Made by a program: the position numbers and the translations under genes
Part shown: positions 6,082 to 10,291 of the stretch, piece by piece
How positions within the stretch are numbered: position 1 is the first letter of the stretch
Layout: every line of letters starts with the position of its first letter
DNA from: CADEEN01 sp031379365
GTDB taxonomy: Bacteria > Pseudomonadota > Gammaproteobacteria > Burkholderiales > Burkholderiaceae_C
Reading direction: 5' to 3'
Assembly (NCBI GenBank): GCA_031379365.1
Contig: JANNFB010000162.1
Span: 1-10,291, forward strand
Length of the DNA: 10,291 nt
Notes under the pieces: generated by a model
Told to the model about the DNA's origin: nothing
Database searches by the model: none
The model's input: only the letters and a program-made list of their open reading frames with translations

Positions 6082-9000
6082 TCAGCCAGCGAGCGCCGTG
6101 CGCGTGGAGCGCAGCACGGCTTCGATCGGTTCGGGCCGGTGCAGCAGGAAACCCTGGGCGTAGTCGATGCCGATCTCGCGCACGCGCTGCAGCACCTCGA
6201 GTCGGTCGACAAACTCGGCCACGGTCTTGACCCCGATGACCCGGGCCACATCGACGAAGCAACGCACCGCGGCGTCGTCGAGCGGATCGTCGATCAAGTC
6301 CTTGATGAATTGGCCGTCGATCTTGAGCAGGTCGACATTGAGGGTCTTGAGGTAGCCGAAGGAAGAAGCGCCGGCACCGAAGTCATCCAGCGCGATGCGC
6401 ACGCCCAGCGCGCGCACCTGCTCGATGAACAGGGCGGCGTCTGTCATGTTGGTCACGGCGGCGGTCTCGGTGACTTCCAGGCAAACACGTTGGCAGACCG
6501 CTGCGCCGGCCGCTTGCAGCGACTCGACCGCGTGGCGGTGGAAGGCGCGGTCGCCGAGCGACTGGCCCGAGAGGTTGATGGACAGCAGCTCGATGCAGGT
6601 CAGGTCAGACACCGCGGCCAGCTCGGCCAGCGCGTGCTGCAACACCCAGCGGTCGACGCGCGAGGCAAGGTGGAAGCGCTCGGCCGCCGGCAGGAAAGCG
6701 CCGGGCGGAATCAGGCTGCCGTCGCTGTCGCGCAGGCGCACCAACACTTCGGCGTGCACGCCGCCTGCGCTGCTTCTCAGATCGTGGATCTTCTGCGCGA
6801 ACAGCACGAAGCGGTTCTCGTCGATGGCCTGCTCCAGGCGTGTCGCCCACTGCATCTCGCCGTGGCGGGCCTGCATCGCGGCATCGGTGTCGAACCAGGC
6901 GTGGACACGGTTGCGGCCCGCCTCCTTGGCGGCATAGCAGGAGGTGTCGGCCGCCTGCAGTACCGCGGCGGTATTCGCCCAGCGCGCGTCCACCGGCACC
7001 AGGCCAATGCTGGTGCCGATGCGGAAGCGCCGCTCGTCATGCACGAAGCGGAAGTCGTCCATGCGGTCGCAGATCTGTTGCGCGACGCGCTGCGCTTGCT
7101 CCGTCGTGCAGTGTTCGAGGATGACCGCAAACTCGTCGCCGCCCAGCCGCGCCAGGGTGTCGCGCGCACGCACCGTGTCGCCCAGCAACTTGGCCACCTG
7201 CTGCAGGAGTTGGTCGCCGACAGAGTGGCCGCAGGCGTCGTTGACCAGCTTGAACTGGTCGAGGTCGATGTACATCAATGCGTGATGGCTGCGGTCCTCG
7301 TGGGCCTTGGCCAGCACACGCCGCAGCCGGGTCTCGAACTCTGCGCGGTTGACCAGGCCCGTCAGCGCATCGTGCGTGGCGCAGTAGCTCATCTCGCCGC
7401 TCAGGCGGCGCTGCTCGGTGACGTCGTGGAACACCAGCACGGCGCCCAGCACCTCGCCGCGCGCACTGCGGATCGGTGCGGCCGAGTCTTCGATGCCGAA
7501 CTCGGCGCCGTCGCGCGAGATCAACACGGTCTGGCTGGCCAGGCCGACCTTTCGCTCCTGCTGCAGGCAGGCGGTAACCGGGTTCTCGGCCGGCTGGCGG
7601 GTTTCCTGGTTGACGATCTGGAACACCTGCGGCAAGGGCCGGCCGCTCGCCTCGCTCGACAACCAACCCGTCATGCGCTCGGCGGCCGGGTTGAGCCAAC
7701 TCACGCAGCCTTTCGCGTCGGTGGTGATGACCGCGTCGCCGATCGACTGCAAGGTGACGTGCAGCAGTTCGTGCTGGCCGGCCAGGTCGGCGGCCAACTC
7801 GCGCAGCGCAGTCACATCCCAGTTGACCCCGACCATGCGCAGCGCCTGGCCTTGCGCATCGCGGGTGACGCGTGCGGCCGAGCGCAGGTGTCGCACGCTG
7901 CCATCCGCCCAGATGATGCGGAACTCGCCGTCGAAGACTGCGTCCCCGGCCAGCGCCGCCTGCACGGCAAGCTCCGTGGCGGCGCGATCCTCCGGGTGCA
8001 AGTGGTCGGCCCACAGGGCGTAGCCGCCGACCATCGCGTGGGCGGGCCGGCCGTGCAGCCGGGCCATCAAGGGGTCCCAGCTCAGTTGCCCGCTTTGGAC
8101 GTCGAAATCCCACACGCCGATGCCACCGCTGTCGGTGGCAAGTGCCAAGCGTTCATGGGCGGCTTCCAAGGCCCGGCGCTGCTGCACACGCAGCGTGATG
8201 TCCTGAAACGCGCCCAGCAGCCGCGCTGGTTTGCCGTCCTCGAACTCGGCGTTGCCGACAGCACGCACCCAGATGCGCTGGCCGCCGGCCTGGACGAAGG
8301 GCAACTCCAGATCCCAGCCTTGGCCGGTCGCCATCGCCTGCTCCACCGCCGCCTGGATCACCGGCCGGGCCTCGGGCGCATAGAAGTTGATCGCCTCGCT
8401 CAGATCCGGGCGGTGTCCGGGTTCCACACCGTGGATGCGGCAGGTCTGGTCCGACCAAACCAATGACCCGGCGCTCAGGTCGAGCTCCCACCCGCCGACG
8501 TCTGCCAGCTCGCCGGTGCGATTGAGCAGGGCCTCGCTCTTGCGCAGCGCCCGTTCGCGCTGCAGGCGCTCGGTGACGTCTTCAACCGAGCCGACGTAGC
8601 CCGTGACGCGTCCGCTGTCGTCGACGACGGGCCGGGACACCGAGCGCACGTGCAGCACCTTGCCGTCGTCGTGCTGGAGGCGGAACTCCATGTCGAAGTC
8701 GGACTTCTGCGCGGCGGTGGCCTGCCAATGGGAGAACACGGCGGCCTTGTCGAGCGGATGCAGCGTGCGGCTCCAGCCCTGACCCAGGCTCTCGGCCGCC
8801 GACAGGCCGTAGATGGCCTGCCAGCGGTCGTTGGTGTAGGTGCAGGCGCCGTCGGCGTCGGTGGCGAACACGCCCAGCGGCGCGGTGTCGCTCAAGGCGC
8901 GGAAACGGGCCTGGCTGACTCCGAAAGCGAGCGCCTGGCGGCGGGTCTCCAAGGCGCGCGCGGCGGCATCGCCGAGGTGACGCAGGATCTGCCGCTGCGT

Positions 9001-9426
9001 GGCCGTGAGTGTCCGCGCCTTACGATCGATCACGCACAGGGTGCCCACGGCCTGCCCATCGGCCAAGCGCAGCGGCGCACCGGCGTAGAAGCGGATGTCG
9101 GGCGCGCCGATGACCAGGGGGTTGTCGGCAAAGCGCGGGTCTGCGGTGGCGTCCGCGACCTCGAAGATCCCGTCCTGCAGGATGGCATGGGCACAGAACG
9201 CCTGCTCGCGAGGCGTCTCGCTCGCGCCAGCCAGGCCGTGGTTGGCTTTGAACCATTGCCGGCTGGCGTCGACCAAGCTGACCAGCGAAATCGGCACGCC
9301 GCAAACCAGCGCGGCTGCCTGCACCAGAGCGTCGAACTCGGCTTCGGGCGGTGTGTCGAGCACCGCGAGACCACGCAGGGCGACCAAGCGTTCGTCTTCG
9401 TCCAAGGGCAGGGGCGCAGTCGGCAT
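6082..9426 (-). CDS. GAF-PAS(x4)-GGDEF-EAL cyclic-di-GMP signalling protein, 1114 aa
   Basis: Large sensor enzyme that should make and/or degrade cyclic di-GMP. Domain order by residue: GAF about 23-160; four PAS domains about 171-290, 296-415, 420-540 and 548-675 (several end in the DVTE/DIT motif of PAS-PAC); GGDEF 680-840; EAL 856-1108. The GGDEF signature (762-766) is intact, and an inhibitory-site RARD (753-756) lies exactly five residues before it, as in feedback-inhibited diguanylate cyclases. In the EAL domain the signature reads EVL (Glu893), and the other metal and catalytic residues are present: Asn951, Glu984, Asp1014, Asp1015, Lys1035, Glu1071 and Gln1091, at nearly the spacing of the active phosphodiesterase RocR. 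There are no membrane helices or signal peptide, so sensing is cytoplasmic. ATG 9426 is preferred over TTG 9453, which would add nine residues. It diverges from the Mrr-like gene across 133 bases. Confidence 0.92.
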   Translation of the reverse strand: MPTAPLPLDEDERLVALRGLAVLDTPPEAEFDALVQAAALVCGVPISLVSLVDASRQWFKANHGLAGASETPREQAFCAHAILQDGIFEVADATADPRFADNPLVIGAPDIRFYAGAPLRLADGQAVGTLCVIDRKARTLTATQRQILRHLGDAAARALETRRQALAFGVSQARFRALSDTAPLGVFATDADGACTYTNDRWQAIYGLSAAESLGQGWSRTLHPLDKAAVFSHWQATAAQKSDFDMEFRLQHDDGKVLHVRSVSRPVVDDSGRVTGYVGSVEDVTERLQRERALRKSEALLNRTGELADVGGWELDLSAGSLVWSDQTCRIHGVEPGHRPDLSEAINFYAPEARPVIQAAVEQAMATGQGWDLELPFVQAGGQRIWVRAVGNAEFEDGKPARLLGAFQDITLRVQQRRALEAAHERLALATDSGGIGVWDFDVQSGQLSWDPLMARLHGRPAHAMVGGYALWADHLHPEDRAATELAVQAALAGDAVFDGEFRIIWADGSVRHLRSAARVTRDAQGQALRMVGVNWDVTALRELAADLAGQHELLHVTLQSIGDAVITTDAKGCVSWLNPAAERMTGWLSSEASGRPLPQVFQIVNQETRQPAENPVTACLQQERKVGLASQTVLISRDGAEFGIEDSAAPIRSARGEVLGAVLVFHDVTEQRRLSGEMSYCATHDALTGLVNRAEFETRLRRVLAKAHEDRSHHALMYIDLDQFKLVNDACGHSVGDQLLQQVAKLLGDTVRARDTLARLGGDEFAVILEHCTTEQAQRVAQQICDRMDDFRFVHDERRFRIGTSIGLVPVDARWANTAAVLQAADTSCYAAKEAGRNRVHAWFDTDAAMQARHGEMQWATRLEQAIDENRFVLFAQKIHDLRSSAGGVHAEVLVRLRDSDGSLIPPGAFLPAAERFHLASRVDRWVLQHALAELAAVSDLTCIELLSINLSGQSLGDRAFHRHAVESLQAAGAAVCQRVCLEVTETAAVTNMTDAALFIEQVRALGVRIALDDFGAGASSFGYLKTLNVDLLKIDGQFIKDLIDDPLDDAAVRCFVDVARVIGVKTVAEFVDRLEVLQRVREIGIDYAQGFLLHRPEPIEAVLRSTRTALAG

Positions 9427-9559
9427 GCAAGGGTCCAGGTTCAGCAATTGCAAGTATCGCCGCAGGTGCGGACGGATCGGGCTCGAAGGCGCTGAGAGCG
9501 GTCTGCTTGCCCCGCCTAAACTGACCTATCGGCAGTTTTCGCCAGTTTTGGAGAGTCGC
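9427..9559. promoter_or_regulatory. Divergent control region with repeated CAGTTTT motifs
   Basis: These 133 bases are the largest gap in the window and must hold promoters for both the cyclic-di-GMP gene (minus) and the Mrr-like gene (plus). Near the Mrr-like start, CAGTTTT occurs at 9533-9539 and 9543-9549, a 10-base period that places both copies on one face of the helix. An inverted copy AAACTG at 9518-9523 pairs with CAGTTT at 9533-9538 (9-base spacer). The cluster ends just before the ribosome binding site, where a repressor would block the plus-strand gene. No promoter close to the sigma-70 consensus is recognisable on either strand. Confidence 0.4.
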
Positions 9560-10138
9560 GTGAAGTTCCAGATGGCGAAGAATTCCCTGTTTGCAATTCT
9601 GCTGCGCTCGCCGTGGTGGGTCAGCGCAGGCATTGCCCTGTTGCTCGCGCTGTTCAGCTTTGCCCTCCTGCCCGAGGCCTACCGCGTCGTGGGCGCGTTG
9701 TCGGGCGCGCCCTTCGTGGTCGTTGCCGCCCTGGCGGCGCGGCGCCAATGGCACCTGCCGAGCGACGCGCGCGTGGCCGAGACCGAGCAGGCCCTGAGCA
9801 CCCTGGCCTGGCCGGCGTTCGCGGCCTTGCTCGAGCAGGCCTTCCGCCGCGACGGCTACCGCGTGCAACCGGGTCAGACAGCCGGTGTCGATTTCGAGCT
9901 CGAGCGCCAGGGCCGTCGCATGCTGGTCAGCGCACGGCGCTGGAAGTCGGCGCGCACGGGCCTGGAAGTCTTGCGAACGCTTCAAGCCGCGCGCGACAAG
10001 AGCGAGGCCCCCGACGCGCTCTACATCGGCCTGGGCCCCATCAGCGATAACGCCCGCCCCTTTGCGGCCGAGCACCGCATCGCGGTCTGGCAGGCTGCCG
10101 AGTTGGCGCACGCGCTGCGCGGCTTGCCGCTGCGTTGA
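9560..10138 (+). CDS. Membrane-anchored Mrr-like restriction-endonuclease-fold protein, 192 aa
   Basis: Two hydrophobic helices at about 21-38 and 43-60, joined by a very short turn, anchor the protein in the inner membrane. The rest (about 80-188) looks like a small Mrr-type nuclease domain: helix LLEQAFRRDGYRV (90-102), then GVDFELERQGRRMLVSARRW (109-128), then helix and strand ending in ISDNARPFAAEHRIAVWQ (161-178). Mrr domains use a D...(E/Q)xK active site. Here Asp111 is kept, but the expected xxK reads Ser-Ala-Arg (124-126), so the catalytic lysine seems replaced by Arg126. DNA cleavage is therefore doubtful and a binding or structural role is possible. GTG 9560 is chosen because GGAG (9550-9553) lies 6 bases upstream; ATG 9572 is too far from it. 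No partner methylase is in the window, which also speaks against a restriction system. Confidence 0.7.
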   Translation: MKFQMAKNSLFAILLRSPWWVSAGIALLLALFSFALLPEAYRVVGALSGAPFVVVAALAARRQWHLPSDARVAETEQALSTLAWPAFAALLEQAFRRDGYRVQPGQTAGVDFELERQGRRMLVSARRWKSARTGLEVLRTLQAARDKSEAPDALYIGLGPISDNARPFAAEHRIAVWQAAELAHALRGLPLR

Positions 10139-10169
10139 CACGGCACGCCCCAGCGCGTCGCGCCTGTCA
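10136..10169 (+). terminator. Possible hairpin at the end of the Mrr-like gene
   Basis: TGACA (10136-10140, including the stop codon) plus GGC (10142-10144) can pair with GCC-TGTCA (10162-10169). This makes an 8-bp stem with one bulged C and a 17-base G/C-rich loop. No T run follows. It may slow or end transcription of the Mrr-like gene, but the structure is imperfect. Confidence 0.2.
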
Positions 10170-10184
10170 CCAGAGCGCGCTTCC

Positions 10185-10190
10185 TACAAT
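10185..10190 (+). promoter_or_regulatory. -10 box TACAAT before the MBL hydrolase gene
   Basis: TACAAT matches the sigma-70 -10 consensus at five of six positions and lies 27 bases before ATG 10218. This gives a predicted leader of about 20 bases. The -35 region (around 10162-10167, GCCTGT) is poor, as is common in GC-rich betaproteobacteria. AAGG (10207-10210), 7 bases before the start, serves as ribosome binding site. Confidence 0.5.
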
Positions 10191-10217
10191 GCCCTTTCCC
10201 CCCATCAAGGCCACGCG

Positions 10218-10291
10218 ATGATCGTCGAGCGCATCTGGACCGGCAACGCCTACCGCAACTACAACTACCTGATCGCCTGCCCCGAGAGCGG
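10218..10291 (+). CDS. MBL-fold hydrolase (hydroxyacylglutathione hydrolase-like), 5' end only
   Basis: Only the first 24 codons are in the window, running off the right edge. The wording MIVERIWTGNAYRNYNYLIA, then Cys-Pro-Glu-Ser, resembles the first strands of metallo-beta-lactamase-fold hydrolases of the glyoxalase II-like group, where an opening strand leads into the Asn-Tyr-Leu-Ile strand. The zinc-binding HxHxDH motif would come about 35-40 residues later, beyond the edge, so the enzyme class cannot be confirmed here. The start ATG 10218 is supported by AAGG seven bases upstream and a TACAAT promoter box. Confidence 0.6.
   Translation, partial: MIVERIWTGNAYRNYNYLIACPES

Noticed and set aside
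5191..8466. An open frame of 1091 codons on the plus strand, opposite the RIO kinase and cyclic-di-GMP genes.
   Set aside because: Its translation is low-complexity and rich in His, Arg, Gln, Val and Ala with no domain. It runs across two unrelated genes, both of which have full catalytic motifs on the other strand. It is the usual antisense open frame of GC-rich codon bias.
9427..9453. TTG start for the cyclic-di-GMP protein adding nine residues.
   Set aside because: ATG 9426 begins a typical family N-terminus, and the TTG has no better ribosome binding site. It cannot be fully excluded.
9533..9549. A TGGC...TGC pattern on the minus strand that resembles a sigma-54 promoter.
   Set aside because: The GG and GC pairs are 8 bases apart where sigma-54 promoters need 10.
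9560..10138. The idea that the Mrr-like gene is part of a restriction-modification or defence island.
   Set aside because: No methylase, specificity subunit, helicase or other defence gene is adjacent, and the active-site lysine appears to be missing.
9020..10141. A 373-codon minus-strand open frame spanning the Mrr-like gene and part of the cyclic-di-GMP gene.
   Set aside because: It crosses the divergent control region and reads as noise; the Mrr-like frame has membrane helices, a domain and a ribosome binding site.
1..10291. A search by eye for tRNA, rRNA, CRISPR arrays, insertion sequences, attachment sites, toxin-antitoxin pairs and phage genes.
   Set aside because: No supporting pattern was seen; all stretches are accounted for by genes or short gaps.

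Overview
The window reads as a stretch of chromosome from a GC-rich betaproteobacterium, most likely order Burkholderiales. The signs are high GC with strong G/C at third codon positions, a small MXKDX pentapeptide-repeat exported protein, and several genes whose wording I recognise from that order: the questin-oxidase-like protein, the 162-residue hypothetical, the membrane-anchored Mrr-like protein and the MBL hydrolase start. I see no tRNA, rRNA, CRISPR array, insertion sequence or phage gene. It looks like ordinary core or shell chromosome, densely packed: the largest gap between genes is 133 bp (9427-9559).

Layout. On the left (1-1295, plus strand) is a 66-residue exported repeat protein with a clear hairpin terminator, followed by a questin-oxidase-family protein. 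This converges on a minus-strand gene for an exported RCC1-repeat protein (1317-2219). That gene diverges, across only 37 bp, from a plus-strand gene for a 162-residue conserved hypothetical protein (2257-2745). One base beyond its stop, the minus-strand block begins. Read in the direction of transcription the block is: a large GAF-PASx4-GGDEF-EAL cyclic-di-GMP enzyme (9426-6082), a RIO-family atypical protein kinase (6027-5179), a B12-binding-type radical SAM protein (5169-3256) and a YgjP-like zinc metallopeptidase (3259-2747). The last three are very tightly packed (9 bp gap, then a 4 bp GTGA overlap), so they almost certainly form an operon. The cyclic-di-GMP gene lies 54 bp upstream on the same strand and may be co-transcribed. 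On the right (plus strand) are a two-helix membrane protein with an Mrr-like nuclease-fold domain (9560-10138), divergent from the cyclic-di-GMP gene, and the first 24 codons of an MBL-fold hydrolase (10218-end).

How the genes work together. The cyclic-di-GMP protein is a self-contained sensor and regulator, with both its synthetic and degradative domains carrying the expected catalytic residues. The most intriguing unit is the RIO kinase / radical SAM / YgjP operon: a kinase of the family that matures ribosomes in archaea and eukaryotes, beside a radical SAM enzyme of unknown substrate and a small metallopeptidase-fold protein. The sequence does not show what they act on. A second point of interest is the Mrr-like protein, whose fold is kept but whose catalytic lysine position appears to be arginine. 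The 133 bp divergent control region beside it carries repeated CAGTTTT motifs spaced one helical turn apart.
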